Source: Hypericum androsaemum (lineage: Eukaryota; Streptophyta; Magnoliopsida; Malpighiales; Hypericaceae). Taken from it: 64,000 bases of DNA. Both the position numbers and the translations under genes were made by a program. Under the pieces are notes generated by a model, which saw only the letters and a program-made list of their open reading frames with translations, was not told the origin of the DNA and searched no databases. Positions 22,897-36,306 of this stretch are shown in pieces; the stretch's first letter is position 1; every line of letters begins with the position of its first letter. Location of the stretch: the NCBI GenBank assembly GCA_963995505.1, contig OZ023186.1, positions 3,534,001 through 3,598,000 of the forward strand, in the 5' to 3' direction.

Positions 22897-23090
22897 GAGA
22901 GGGGCGTCGAGTTTGAGGCCGGCGGTACCTTCTTCCACGAAGAGAGCCGCATTGGTCAGGACCTCGGTGTCCTCTCGGCCTCCCTTTAAAAGCAGGCTCA
23001 CTCTTACGTTCAGGTCCTCGATGCCATGTGCGGCTGCGGGGTCTAGTCGTGCCGGTACCTGGCACAATCCGGGGCTGACTTCTTGGTAGC
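22897..23090 (+). pseudogene. TRM1-like tRNA guanine-N2-dimethyltransferase fragment
   Basis: The plus-strand frame reads ERGVEFEAGGTFFHEESRIGQDLGVLSASL, then VLDAMCGCGV, then RYLAQSGADF. This is the N-terminal part and SAM-binding motif I of TRM1-type enzymes, which dimethylate G26 of tRNA. Two in-frame stops interrupt it (after SASL and after CGCGV). Only about 65 codons are present. It abuts the epimerase fragment, transcribed in the opposite direction. Confidence 0.75.
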
Positions 23091-23465
23091 GGCATAGAGG
23101 CTGGTGGGTTGGTCGGTCCGGTGGGATTCGGAGAAGGGCATGTTCATGTTGAGCCCGTAGACCGAGCTGGACGAGGCCCAGACGACGCTGGGCTGGGGGT
23201 TGGCAACCTTGGCCATCTCGAGGAGGTTCACGAACCCGGCGATGTTGGATGCCACGTAGGACTGAGGGTTCTTCATCGCGTAGCAGACTCCGGCCTGCGC
23301 CGCCAGGTGGAGCACGTGGGTAAACGGGACGACGTCAAAGAGTTTGGTGAGGAGAGCGGCGTCGTTTATGTCCCCCTCCACGATGAACTTGGTGGTGTTA
23401 AGCCGGCGAATGTAGCTGTTGTACCTCTCCAACTTTAACGTCTTGCTCGTGTCCGGCGGGAATGG
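23075..23465 (-). pseudogene. UDP-glucuronate 4-epimerase (GAE) fragment
   Basis: On the minus strand the frame includes FIVEGDINDAALLTKLFDVV, FTHVLHLAAQAGVCYAMKNPQSYV, NPQPSVVWASSSSVYG and LYAATKK. These are hallmarks of plant GAE enzymes, which convert UDP-glucuronate to UDP-galacturonate for pectin in the Golgi. The S-S-V-Y-G motif and the catalytic YxxxK (YAATK) are present. The N-terminal membrane anchor, the NAD-binding glycine motif and the C-terminal half are missing. After ATKK the frame runs into the TRM1 fragment in reverse and is meaningless. The CYAM motif has Cys where Arg is usual. Confidence 0.9.
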
Positions 23466-24249
23466 AGCCATTGTTTTCAAGTCTGCATCTATTAATGGTT
23501 GCTTATTGAACTTCCATTTTTGAATAGGACAAGTCTTTTATTTTGTTTAGTTCTGATTTGTTTCTAATGGGTGATTAATCTTGGTCTATCATTAATTTAT
23601 TTTTAGGTTGCTCGACGATTCTTTTGGCGGCACGAGTAGCACATGCCATGAACATGAATCTGATTTTCTGGGTTTGTTTTTTGTGAATGGAAGAAGAAGA
23701 AGAAGAAGAAGAAGAAGAAGAAGAAGAAGAAGAGAGGGGGAGGAGGAGAGAGAGGGAAGAGAGAGGGGAAGGAAGAGAGTGTGGATGTCCACGTCGTCAG
23801 CGAATGCTGACGTGGCAAGTCTTGATGGACGGGCAGGGTCCGGGCAGGACGGGTAGGGTTCGGGCAGCTGCCCGTGGACCTTTTTGATGTTAATTAAAAT
23901 AAGTATGACTCGATTGATCAATTTTTTACCACAGGATACTAAAGTGATTTTGGGCTATACCACAGGGTACTAAAGTGGACTTTTCCTAAAAAATAATAAC
24001 AAGAAATTATATTTTTAAATTACAGAAATAAATTAGTATATTTTACTAAACTACCGACACTCAAATTTGTTTTACCCTACAGTGTTCCCAGATGATTCCA
24101 AGCAGCCAGTTTAGATTAATATTAGTATAATATAAAATAACAATTTTTTGAATCTGAAGAAAATTTTAAAGGAGGAATCGACTAGATGGTTAGTCGAATT
24201 CGCTTCCCCGACTGCCACTTGTTTCATGATGAGAATCAGTCCAGGTATG

Positions 24250-25420
24250 TTTGGATTTTTTTCTAAAATAGACAAAAAAAATTAGATATATTTTTTAAAT
24301 AGATAAAAAATTAATATATTCTCAAAATAGGCAAAAATTTAATTCAAAATTAAAAAAATAAGGAGACGATCCATGTATAAGTCGACTTCCTCCATGTGAC
24401 TTAAAAAATAAAATAAAATAATGGAGGTGACTTGCTTATAGGTGGCCTCCTTAACAAAATTTTTTAATTTTTTTTAATTTTGGTCGATCGAACTCGATCG
24501 GCTTTTGACTTCAAACAAATTTTCGACATTGTTACACTTCGTATTTGGAAAAATTATAAACTATAAAGTTGTAGGTATATATTTAGCTTTGCACAGCAAC
24601 TTGAATCAACTCAATCGAAATCCGGAGTAAAAATTTGTATCTCCCAACCAAAATTAGTCGATCGAACTCGATCGACTTTTGACTTCAAATTTATTTTTGA
24701 CATCCTTGCACTTTGAATTTGGAAAAGTCATAAACTATAAAGTTGTAGATATATGTCTCAGTTTTACAAAGAAACTTGAATCACCTCAATCAGACTCCGG
24801 AGTAAAACGTCGCAAAAATTACTTTTTCAAACGAGTACAAGAGAAGAAATTTTTTTTTTGCAACTTCTTACTCCGGAGTCCGATTGAGTTGATTCAAATT
24901 TCTATGTGAAGCTGAGATATATATCTACAACTTTGTAGTTCATAACTTTTCCAAATACGGAGTGTAACAATGTCGAAAATTTATTTGAAATCAAAAGCCG
25001 ATCGAGTTCGATCGACTAATTTTGGTTGGGAGACACAAATTTTTACTCCGGAGTCTGATTGAGTTGATTCAAATTTCTATGCAAAGCTGAGACATATATC
25101 TACAACTTTGTAGTTTATAACTTTTCCAAATACGGAGTGTAATGATGTCAAAAATTTGTTTGAAGTCAAAAACTGATCGATTTCGATCGACCAAAATAAA
25201 AAAATATATATATGTCAGGGAGGCGATCTACACTTGGGTCGCCTCTACTATTATATTTTTTAATTAATGGCAAAGGGATGGAGTCGACCCTCACATGGGT
25301 AGCCTCTTTATTTTTTTAATTTTAAATTAAATTTATGCCTATTTTAAGAATATATTAAATTTTTGTCCATTTAGAAAATATATCTAAATTTTTTGTCTAT
25401 TTTGAAAAAAATTCGGTTAA
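24250..25420. repeat. Long foldback element, arms about 570 bp
   Basis: The left arm (about 24253-24840) is the reverse complement of the right arm (about 24850-25420), with only a short centre near 24835-24860. Each arm holds two diverged direct repeats of about 170 bp containing a 'gatcgaactcgatcg' core and a 'ccggagt' block, so the order is a-b-b'-a'. The outer ends are A/T-rich. No convincing target duplication was found; the best 9-bp alignment matches 6 of 9. There is no coding sequence. A transcript would form a long hairpin. Confidence 0.8.
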
Positions 25421-25434
25421 GTTCATATAATAAT

Positions 25435-25572
25435 AACATTGTTCTGCATTGCTGGGTAGTGTTAGGTGGGTAATGTGGATCTGGCTGCCTTATATTTGTC
25501 GCTACGTTTGTTCTGATTTAGTTTTATGAACGAAGATATGTTTTACCCTTAAAAAAACATTGTTCTCCATTG
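25435..25572 (+). mobile_element. Short SINE-like retroposon with 17-bp target duplications
   Basis: AACATTGTTCTGCATTG at 25435-25451 and AACATTGTTCTCCATTG at 25556-25572 (one mismatch) flank 104 bp that ends TTTTACCCTT plus an A run. The tail resembles that of the SINE at 61286-61381. The head lacks a clear Pol III box, so it may be 5'-truncated. Confidence 0.7.
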
Positions 25573-25708
25573 TCTGACTGGACCTCAATATATTATGGTT
25601 CTCCTGGACCACTGGACTTCTTACAATTATAATGTTGGTCCGAATGTCAGAACAAGCCACTTTACATCTTGACCAAACTCAGTCAGCTTATGTTGTTTCG
25701 GAAATTTA

Positions 25709-26000
25709 CATTTTTTTTGGCGAGAATGGTGGGTGTGAGGCAGTCTTGCATTGAACTTGAAGCAAGAAAATTACAAAATGATTGTCCTAGGCTCATGGTC
25801 CCTTAATGGGCCACGACAGCCATCCAGAGGTTCTTCGGGAGCTCGAGGGCACGATTGGATAGACAATCGATCACCCTATTACACACCTTTGTATGATCTC
25901 TACTTTCCCGTGAAGGCGGATGAGATCTCTGCGTCTATTCACTAGCGGTGCAAGCAAGTTTCTTTGTTCGACACCCTTAATTAGGTACTAATAGGGCAGT
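25709..26000 (-). mobile_element. Possible 5'-truncated LINE 3' end
   Basis: A T-run at about 25711-25718 begins a non-AT-rich segment that on the minus strand reads toward a poly(A) end, with weak RNase-H-like peptides. No target duplication was confirmed. A comparable T-run-headed segment lies at about 26587-26820. Confidence 0.35.
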
Positions 26001-28130
26001 CTTGAATCTGTCTCTTCTAGTACGGGACTAATCTTTCACTTCTCCAATAGCCGAAGACCCCTGCACAAAGCCTACATCTCGGACCAGATGGCACTACAAT
26101 AACCTATGTTGACCGCGAAGCCGAGGCACCAGCAACCTTCGGCGTTTCTTATTACACCTCCTTCCTCTGCTAGACCTGGGTTGCCTTTGGAGCAATCGTC
26201 TGTGTTTCAGACTTTTACATATGACGATCAGAATATTGTTTAGATTCTGAAGTATCGCTGTATTGTTTTGTAATTTTTTTACGAGGATAATTGATTTCTT
26301 TCTCAATATTTTCGTTACATCCAAATAAATGCCCCCATCGTGATATAATCAATGTTTTTCTAAAATAGATTGGGACCCGAATTGTCTCCATTTTCTGTTC
26401 TTAGCGGTGAGCGATCAGACCAAATTTTATTTTTTAAAAATATTTTATTGCATAAGATTTATCATTTACATGTAAAAAATTATAAAAATAAGTACTTTAA
26501 TCTAACAAAACTATACAATTTTTTAAATATTTAAATACAATTTGATATGATTCGACCAACTTAATCGTTATCTGTATTTTTGCATTTTTTTTTCTGACAA
26601 GTAAAAATTGTATTCCATCGAAATGTTCTACTAAGGGAGAGTACATCTAAGATACTAAATAACGCATTTCAGCACGATTCACAGTAAAAGACGCTATCTG
26701 GAATAACATCGAAAAGTCTCTAGAAAATCAACCCAAAAATCCTAAGAACATCAAAAAGCAGTCCAAAATATTCACCAAGCATAGGGCCATCCAAAACAAT
26801 CAAACTCACTATTAGTGGCGGACCGTAATCCGACCTCTCGGACCATGGGTTTTACAACAATGGATATAATGAAATTGGCTGAAAATTATTAAGTATGCAG
26901 TATAATTAATTGGTTTAAATTTCGTTTATTACATTTTCTATTGTTCCCAAAGTTTAAAATGACTAATTGGTCGTAGGAGTTCACTATGTCCACAGTCCAC
27001 CTTGATATAATGATTGTGTTGTTTTTTTGGTTTATAACTACTTGATGTTCGACCTACTGGACCGACTAATCTAATTTCGAGCTGGGTAGGATTTTTGAAA
27101 TGTGGCAAAACTCTCCCAACGAGTATTTAACACTGCTGCATTCCCAATGACTCGAACCCGAGACCTTGGTTAAGCTAGAATAATTTTTTTACCAGTTAAT
27201 CTAAGTGCTTGTTGGTATGATTATGTTGTTATTGACCTCGTCATTATGATGATATCTTTATGATTAATAGATAGTCAACTGTTTGTGAATCGCCAACATT
27301 CTCCAAATATTAGAAAAAAATGGAGATTATGCCTAACTTGAGGACCTGGTCCATTCCTCCAATTTTGGGCTACCAAAAGCTCCAAAGTTGGAGAATGTGG
27401 GTGCTTCATAAATCAATTAATTGGTTATTAATTAATAATGGAGTCATCTTCGCAATGACGAGGTCAATCACAACCCATTCATTATATAAGGGTGGACATA
27501 GTAGTAATTTTTTTAATTAACATGTCAAACATATAAAATTAATGAGGTAATAAAATTAATGAAATGATGAAATAGCTTAACTAATAAAGTTAACAAATAT
27601 CACATAGTTATTACTCAGTAAAATTTGTCATTTGGTAAGAAAATTTAAAATCACGAGACAATAACTAGTGACTAAAGATGTGTCAAAATGCGAAAGTAAA
27701 AGTGAATTTTATTCTGAAATATTTCATAGTTCCACAAGGGATTCTTATGTAATGACCGGAAAATATTTTACTTCTCACTATTAGTCCCTCAAAAGGGGTG
27801 TTTTTTATAGTTGTCTTACGTGATGTAAGTGCACGTAACTATGGAAATTTTATAAATAATTACTTAGAGTCGAGGGTTTACTCTTGATTTCTTTACAACC
27901 ATTTCAGATTTAATAATAACTTAAAAACATTTTTTTAGATTTCCATATCTTATTTATTTATTATAACTTAACCACTTCTTAGATTTCCTAAAAGTAATTA
28001 ATTTTTGTAACTTCTGTAAACTATATTTACCATATAATTTAGCAAAAGAAACTGTTAAAACTTGGATCCAAGTTGATGACTGTAGACATGCCAATCAAAT
28101 GGCAGAAGGAGTAAAATCGAATAAGAATGA
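26001..28130. other. AT-rich intergenic DNA with dispersed repeats
   Basis: No gene is seen. It contains a possible LINE tail (about 26587-26820, minus) and a tRNA-like dispersed repeat (about 27040-27215, minus; listed separately). Confidence 0.4.
27040..27215 (-). repeat. tRNA-like dispersed repeat (SINE-like), copy 1
   Basis: On the minus strand it reads AGCTTAACCAAGGTCTCGGG then TTCGAGTC, a good B-box, followed by AGCAGTGTTAAATACT. Related copies lie at about 35735-35905, 40215-40375 and 63575-63730 (minus) and 35920-36085 (plus). The family is probably tRNA-derived; ends are not defined. Confidence 0.45.
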
Positions 28131-28136
28131 GTAGGT

Positions 28137-28237
28137 CAACAGTAAGACCGCATAGCGCAGTGGATTAGCGCGTTTGACTTCGGATCAAAAGGTCGTGGGT
28201 TCGACTCCCACTGTGGTCGCTATTAATTTTCTTTTTT
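28137..28237 (+). promoter_or_regulatory. Pol III signals around the tRNA gene
   Basis: A CAA motif at 28137-28139 lies just upstream of the tRNA, as is usual for plant tRNA genes. T-runs at 28227-28230 and 28232-28237 downstream can terminate Pol III. The A and B boxes lie inside the tRNA. Confidence 0.6.
28146..28219 (+). tRNA. tRNA-Arg(UCG)
   Basis: The 74-nt sequence folds into a complete cloverleaf. The acceptor stem pairs GACCGCA with TGTGGTC plus discriminator G, with one G-U pair. The anticodon stem TTTGA/TCAAA encloses loop CTTCGGA with anticodon TCG (Arg, codon CGA). The T-arm carries the GGTTCGACTCC B-box and the D-arm the A-box. There is no intron and no encoded CCA. It is a nuclear-type gene and appears functional. 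Confidence 0.97.
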
Positions 28238-28320
28238 CTGCTGAAAGTAATTTTTAGAAAACAATTTTTCTGAATGCATTTGGATTTTGGATCCGCTGCA
28301 TTTTAACCAAAATACCACCA

Positions 28321-28335
28321 ACTCCCACTGTGGTC
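28321..28335 (+). repeat. 15-nt copy of the tRNA-Arg 3' end
   Basis: ACTCCCACTGTGGTC is identical to tRNA positions 28204-28218 and lies about 100 bp downstream of the gene, with no further tRNA similarity around it. Confidence 0.6.
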
Positions 28336-28463
28336 TAGTAGGCCTTATGGGCTCGTTGGGGGTGAGGAAGTTTAGGGTCTATTGGACTTTTGGGCTGGTC
28401 TATCTCCCAATGGAAGCTGGATTATCTGAAAATCCCAAAATCCACGGCTTTGCTTTGTTATTT

Positions 28464-29775
<1,312 letters not shown>

Positions 29776-29784
29776 TTGTTATTT

Positions 29785-30440
29785 TGTTGGTAGAAAACAA
29801 GGTGCAAATGACCCTATAATCTTTATCATAGCACTACAATGCCAAATGGGTACAATGATGAAAATTTACCCCTTTTAAATTATTAAGATAAATATTTAAA
29901 CAGGATCAATAAATATTTTAATAGGATCAAAAAGTGGTATCCGACGGTACGTGATCACAAAATAAAGACGATGAGAACTTAATAGCAGAGATTTGAGAGT
30001 TAATTATCTTCATCAACGATTTTTTTTCGTAAGTATAAATTTTAGTACTAAATCCACTAACCTACTATGTGATTTGACATGTTTGAACACTGATATCAAG
30101 TGGTTCAAATTTTGTCAACCAGGTTAACAACCTACCCTCCTCACCATGGTTACTTTAGTTCTAGTTGGCACTCTACGTGACAAAAGTTTATCCCATATCA
30201 AAATAAATCAACTCTTTCATAAATAACTCATGGGTAAAAAGTTTGGATAGGTAGAAGACATACAGGGAGGGAGGGGAGTTCATTGCACCCAGATCAGGCA
30301 CCATAAAGAAACATCAATACAGAAGAAAGGAATTTAAGCAAAAAACCAATTTTGGTGAAACAAAAGACCATATGAACACCCAACTATGTACATATGTAAT
30401 TATTTAGATTTTGATGAAATAAAATTTACTCATAAAAACA
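29785..30440. other. Intergenic, nothing recognised
   Basis: This is AT-rich sequence between M3 and M4 without gene or repeat boundaries that I can support. Confidence 0.4.
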
Positions 30441-30442
30441 AA

Positions 30443-31725
30443 GGAATAAGTTCATTTTAGTACCATGTAGTTTTACTCTTTTCCCATGGAGTACCATGTG
30501 GTTCTAAATTGATATTTTTGTATCCTGTGGTTGACCATTAATTTTTCGGGCAAGTCCAGGGCAGCTGCCTTTCCAAACCCGCCCGAAGCGATGTTGTTTT
30601 GAGATGACGTGGAAGACACGTGGCGAAAGTCTTTTTTAAGTTAAAGCTAACATGGACCGTAGTAAATTACCTATTCAGTCCCTAATTTATTTATATTATT
30701 TTGTAATCTCTTTTAAATATACCAAAAATATTTTAAAATATTTTCCCCAATTCACTGTTCGAAGATCTTCTCCAAATTGCCAACCCTTTTTCATCGACCT
30801 CTTATCTCATATAGAAACCCCACACAAAAAAGTTAATTTCTCAAAAGACATCAAAAGAAAAATTGGTTGTTAAACGTTTGAAGAAACCCTAGCGACAATG
30901 CCGGTTAAGTGTCAGACGGCGGCGGGTCGGCAAAGAAAGAAGAGATCCAAGGGTCGGCGGTGTACCAGTCTTTGTGCTCCGTGTCCGAGAACGATCCTTC
31001 CTAGTCCAGGAACTCGCCGCTGACGACTTAACCGCTGACACAGCAAAGAAGTCCAAAGAGCTCGTCGCTGATGTTAACCCCAGCCGACGTCATCTGCTTC
31101 TCTCTTCTTCATCTTCACCATCTGCATCAATCGAACAAGTCTAGGGTTAAATTGGGGCAAGATCGTGGATGATGCCATTTCTTGATTTTGGTTTAGGATG
31201 CTGCTATTGTTGGTTTAATTTTGGATTTGGGTTCGTCATGTATGTGAGATTGTGATTAAACAGATTGATTGGAATTTGGGTCTTTCGTTTTTAATTCTTT
31301 TGGAATTGGTGTAGATTTGTTTTGGATTTGGATTCGTCATGTAAGTGGTTGATGTTAATTCTTAGTGTTGATTTTACTGTTTTTGTTGATTTTAATTTTT
31401 AGTTGAAAAATTCTGATTCCCAGGAAGAAGATGAAGATGCTTGGGATTGGGAAAGAAGATGGTTAAAAGATTTTTGGTATATTTAAAAGAGATTGCAAAA
31501 TAATATAAATAAATTAGGGACTGAATAGGTAATTTATCACTGTTCACGTCCGTTTTAACTTAAAAAAGTCTTCCGCCACGTGTCTTCCATGTCGTCTCAA
31601 AACGTCATCGCTTCGGGTAGGTTTGGAAGGGTAGCTGTCTTGGACCTGCCCGAAAAATTGGTGGTCAACCACATGGTACTAAAATATCAAAATAAAACTA
31701 CAAGGTATTAAAATGAACTTATTCC
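30443..31725. mobile_element. MULE M4
   Basis: Inverted repeats of about 280 bp start GGAATAAGTTCATTTTAGTACC (left) and GGAATAAGTTCATTTTAATACC (right, reverse complement). The exact 9-bp target duplication AAAAACAAA lies at 30434-30442 and 31726-31734. The GC-rich interior (about 30890-31130) may be host-derived but I do not recognise it. There is no transposase. Confidence 0.93.
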
Positions 31726-31739
31726 AAAAACAAAAGACC

Positions 31740-33406
31740 AATTTTGGCTTACAAAAAGAATGGGTTCAAAGAAAGTATGAATTAGAGGATTTAGCTGACA
31801 AAAAAGATGGAGAAGACTTGAGAAAAAGAAGGGGAAGCAACATAACAACTAAAGTGATTTCTCATACTTTATCCTTTCACCAAACTAAAGGCTCAAGCCC
31901 CACACCACATCTTTACAGGCGTGATTATAAAGTAATTTGGCTGTTTTAAACCCAGATAATTATGGAGCACTCGAGAATTAATGGAGTAGATAACGTGTTC
32001 AAATTTTTATTTCCTTTGACTATGTTCTTAAATTTTCTTTGACTCTTTGGTTGCCTTATGTTTTTTATATGATTCGGCATTCAGAAAACTATTCGAAAAT
32101 TATTCGGCTGATTAATCAAGATTCTAGGAGATAAGACATTTGAAATGCTCAAAATAAATAATTAATACTGTTACATTTTTAAAAACTCGAATTTGAGATC
32201 TCTTGGTCAAATTAAAATAATTCATAATTAATCTAAATATTTGTTTGTCAACAATCGATCAATGAGAGTTGATTAATTAATAAAAGATTGGAAAAAATCT
32301 CTTGGTTTGACATAATGTAACCTCCACCCACCCCATTTCTCACCATTCCTTTTAACCAATAAAATGTATCTTCTAGTACTAGAGTAAATTACCGATCGAG
32401 TCACAATCAACCATTAGAAACATTAAGAGTACAGCAAACGTCCAGAAAAGAAACCAGAGGAGAAAAAAAATGTTAATTTTATCTCAATTCAAAGGAAAAC
32501 GTCCCAAGAGATCAAGTCAAACTCCGTTTTTCATTTTTCAAAGAGTAGTTCTTGTCTTCTTCTTTTTTAATAAGTCGTTCTTATCTTTTTGTTGGATTTT
32601 TTTTATAATCCTAATCAATATCAATTTGGACGGAGAAGTCGTTCAAATTTTGTGTTTCAGGTTAGGTTAATCAATTAGTTTTAAGAGTTGTACAAGAATC
32701 GTGACAGATGAGATAGGTGTGGTTGCTTCGATGGAAAAATGGAGTGTAAATGGTTAAAAGTAAAAGAGGGGTCTTTTGGTGACCTCAAGCGATAAATTAG
32801 ATAATAATTAGTTTGAAAGGACGAACATGTTTAATTTTGTAAAACTCGGTGACTGATTTACTAAGGATTGAATTTATCAGTACATTATGTCAAAACTTAA
32901 GAACTTCTAAGTAATTTCTCCTAAAAATATTGGATTCACTTAAGAAGATCTTAGGTTAAGCATCAAAAATGTAAAAATTATCATTGAAAAAAATATCCAT
33001 TAAAATTGGGTCCAACAATACTTGACTCGAAAAATCAGAACTAAAAAAACAACAGCCGAAAAATGAGAATAACGGTTACTATAATTTGTTAGTTTCAATG
33101 GTTCAACTACCGCGTTTACCATTGAATATTTAACCTCCTGAAATAACTACGGCGTTTTCTAATTAGATAGATCAACAATTCTATCTAATTGGTCTTCTCA
33201 TTTCAACAAACTGAGTCTGGACATACCCGGATCACATACTAGAAATTATTCGAAATCATAATGTTAATGATCAGTATTAAAAATGTTGGTTTTGATATTA
33301 TTCTTTGGCAAGGCTATTTATTCCTTGAAGCTGACTTACTTTTCCCGGATAAAATTAAATAAATTCAAGCTATTTAAATAATTGAAAATATTAAGTTTGT
33401 TGATGA
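31740..33406. other. AT-rich intergenic DNA
   Basis: No gene is seen. A weak copy of the tRNA-like dispersed repeat lies at about 32085-32245. Confidence 0.4.
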
Positions 33407-33415
33407 AATATTTAT

Positions 33416-34580
33416 GGGCAAATTACCCTCACATCCCACTACTTTGGTCAGCCTCCCCCTAGGGTCCCTGGATTTTGGAAAATGATTGTCCCGTCCCTAA
33501 GTTTTGATGATAATCGACTGTCGGGTCCCTGGAGCCGGAATATTTTTTTTTCTCCGGTGACCCCCCACTTGAAATGACCAAAATACCCCTTCCACTTAAA
33601 ACACAAAAAATCTCTTTCCTTCCCCTTCTTCTTCTTCCCACCTCATCTCCATCCTCCCAACCTTCAACCCTAATTCTAAAAATTTTAATTTTAATTAAAA
33701 CACCCAACATGAAAACAACCCAGATCGGAAACAACCCCTAAGTCAAAATAGGGTTTTGCCCAAAAAATTTCTTCTTCCAGGAACGTGCCGCTGGCGAGCC
33801 TCCGAAACTCCGGCCAGCCGAAATCTTCGTCGCCGGGATGGTCGACGACTGCTCGGGCTTCAACCCCTGGAACCTCAAGCCGCCGCGAACTCCCACTGCT
33901 CGTGGCTTCTGGTTGAACCGCTCATGGGCCACCTCGTGCTGCGACCTCGATCATCGTCACCGGCGTCTCCTTCTGCCTCCTCTTTCAATTATCGAAGATC
34001 ACCACTAGTGGATTCGCAGCAAACTCGCCTGTCGTTGTCTTCTATAGATTACCATCGGTGGCCTCCTGGACTGTCGTGGTCGTCGTCGAATTCGGGCTCC
34101 TCGGTGGTCGAATCAGAATTGAGGAGGAAATCCCCCTCTCAGTGCCTTGTAATTAAATTTAATTAATTTTGATTTATAGTTTATAGGATGGGTTTATGAC
34201 GAATAGAGGGAGGGAGTAGAGGATGGAGGGAGAAGGTTGTGGTTGTGGTTGAATTTTGTGGTTGTGGTTGTGGTTGACGCTGGGAAAAATTTTGTAATAA
34301 GTATTTAGTATTAAGGTTGTGGTTGAAGGTTGGGAGGATGGAGATGAGGTGGGAGGAAGAAGAAGGGGAAGGAAGAAGGAAAGATATTTTTTGTTTTTAA
34401 GTGGGAGGGGTATTTTGGTCATTTTAGGTAGGGGTTCGCCGGAGAAAAAGGAATATTCCGGCTCCAGGGACCCGAGAGTCTATTATCATCAAAACTTAGG
34501 GACGGGACAATCATTTTCCAAAATCCAGGGACCCTAGGGAGAGGCTGACCAAAGTAGAGGGATGTGAGGGTAATTTGCCC
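33416..34580. mobile_element. MULE M5 (same family as M1)
   Basis: Terminal inverted repeats of about 190 bp start GGGCAAATTACCC and end GGGTAATTTGCCC. The exact 9-bp target duplication AATATTTAT lies at 33407-33415 and 34581-34589. The termini match M1 closely but the interiors differ. The GC-rich interior (about 33770-34120) shows no recognisable gene. Confidence 0.94.
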
Positions 34581-34589
34581 AATATTTAT

Positions 34590-36300
34590 TGGTTTCTGTG
34601 CATCACCATACCATTTTACCAAATGGCCAAGAATCACATCATATATAGGCCACAGAAACTGAAAATCCTTTCCTAGAAAAAAAAAGACTAAAATTCCTGA
34701 ATATGGCATACCAGCAATTGAGGTGATTGATGAAAAAAAAGAAAATTTCTGAAATAGCTTTATTTAGTTTTTTTCTTGGCGTTCACAAAAAAAAAAGAGA
34801 AATTAATAAATGCACATCTTGGGGTCCTTACCAACTTTTAAGTTTTAATTCGTCAACTACCTCTCACTCATATACACTGGCTTAATTTGGTTTTTTCCCC
34901 TTCCATATTAAACGGAGGGACAAAAATTTTAATTTGACGAATACGTTTCCTTGTAACGTTATTTTCGCATTCTTGAGAGCTGTTTAACTGGCAGAAATTC
35001 ATGGCGTGGGACATAGAGCAGGTAAGTGAGTCATGTGCCGTCAATTTATAAAAAAATTATTCAAACTCGAGATCTATTGATTAAGTTAGAATAACTTCTT
35101 TAAAATCAAATTTATTGATTAAGTTAAAATAACTTTTTTACGAGTTGATCTTGTTGGTATTGCCGTCTCTATATTCAATTTTAAATCTCTCTTTTTTTCA
35201 GTTCCATTGTGATGTTAATTTATTTAAAAAAATGAGAAAATTGATGTCAGTGTCTTATTTCAGGATAAATTATTGCATAAATTATGATAATAAAATATGT
35301 ATGTCAAGCTACCGCAGTAGCTTCCATTAAGCAGCTGTATATATTCTGTATCAATGTATAATTCTACTGATAATACTATATGCTACTGCCATTGTCCTCT
35401 TTTATTGCTCAATGATATGGAAATAATTACAATTGCCCAAAGTTTTTGACGCCTTAACCATCTTCTCCGGCAACCCTTTATAGTGGTAGTAATGATGCCA
35501 CACCTAAAAAAGATAATTAACCTCCAAAATTTTAAAAATAAAAAGTTGGATTACCAGTATCAACCACTTTTAAAGTCTGATCAGAATCCAAATTAATCTC
35601 ATAATCTTCCAACCTTTAAGAATTGTTTACTGTGATCTCCCTTAGGACCAACACCACACTAACACTAGCTTTTTTATATTTCCCTCTTACTTATATCCTT
35701 TTGGTTCTTTATCAAAAAATATCCTTTTGTATATGTATTCAGAAAATTATTGGATCGACTAATACATATTTGAGTTCGGTTAGAACATTTGAACGACAAC
35801 AAAACTTTCAAATAAGTATTTAGCACTGCTGTATCTGCTAGAGTTTGAACTTAAGACCACTTGATTAAGCTAGAATAATTTTCTCGCTCGTGGATCTAAC
35901 TGATTATTTTTTCTACAAACAACCACTTAGATCAGTTCGTGAGAGCGTTGTTCTAGCTTAACCAGAATTCGAGTTCAAATCCTCAGAATGAAGAATTGTT
36001 AAATACTTGTTGGAAAAGTATTGCCACCTTCCAATGGTCTCACCCAATTTAAATTTGACTAAACCGGATATTAGATGATATAAACCAAAAAACTAATTAT
36101 TTTTCTATGTTAGTTATATCTACCCACATCAACCAACCTTAAAAGCACACCATCTATACCCTTCAAAGAGGGAAGGATTTATTGCCATTAACACTAGCTA
36201 AGCTACCTCTCTACATTCTCTACCAACAATAGCCAACCCAAAATCCACCTCCATTGCTTCCTTCTCTCTACACTCCTTTTGAACTACTCACCTCCCAAAA
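34590..36300. other. Intergenic, upstream of the NaKR-like gene
   Basis: It holds two tRNA-like repeat copies facing each other (about 35735-35905 minus, 35920-36085 plus), each with a B-box-like GTTCAAA motif. The last 200 bp are the likely promoter and leader of the gene at 36307; no clear TATA box is seen. Confidence 0.4.
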
Positions 36301-36306
36301 AAAGAC

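Larger units (their letters stand above)
22406..23987. mobile_element. Pack-MULE M2 carrying two gene fragments
   Basis: Inverted repeats of about 300 bp begin GAGAAAAGTCCACTT at the left and, reverse-complemented, AGGAAAAGTCCACTT at the right. An exact 9-bp target duplication, AAAAAATAA, lies at 22397-22405 and 23988-23996. Each arm includes a trinucleotide microsatellite ((CTT)n near 22662-22691 and (GAA)n near 23690-23735). Between the arms are a TRM1-like fragment on the plus strand and a UDP-glucuronate 4-epimerase fragment on the minus strand. No transposase is present, so it depended on an autonomous Mutator. Confidence 0.93.

Noticed and set aside
24679..24909. 76-codon frame in the foldback
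   Set aside because: It crosses the centre of the inverted repeat and is AT-rich chance reading.
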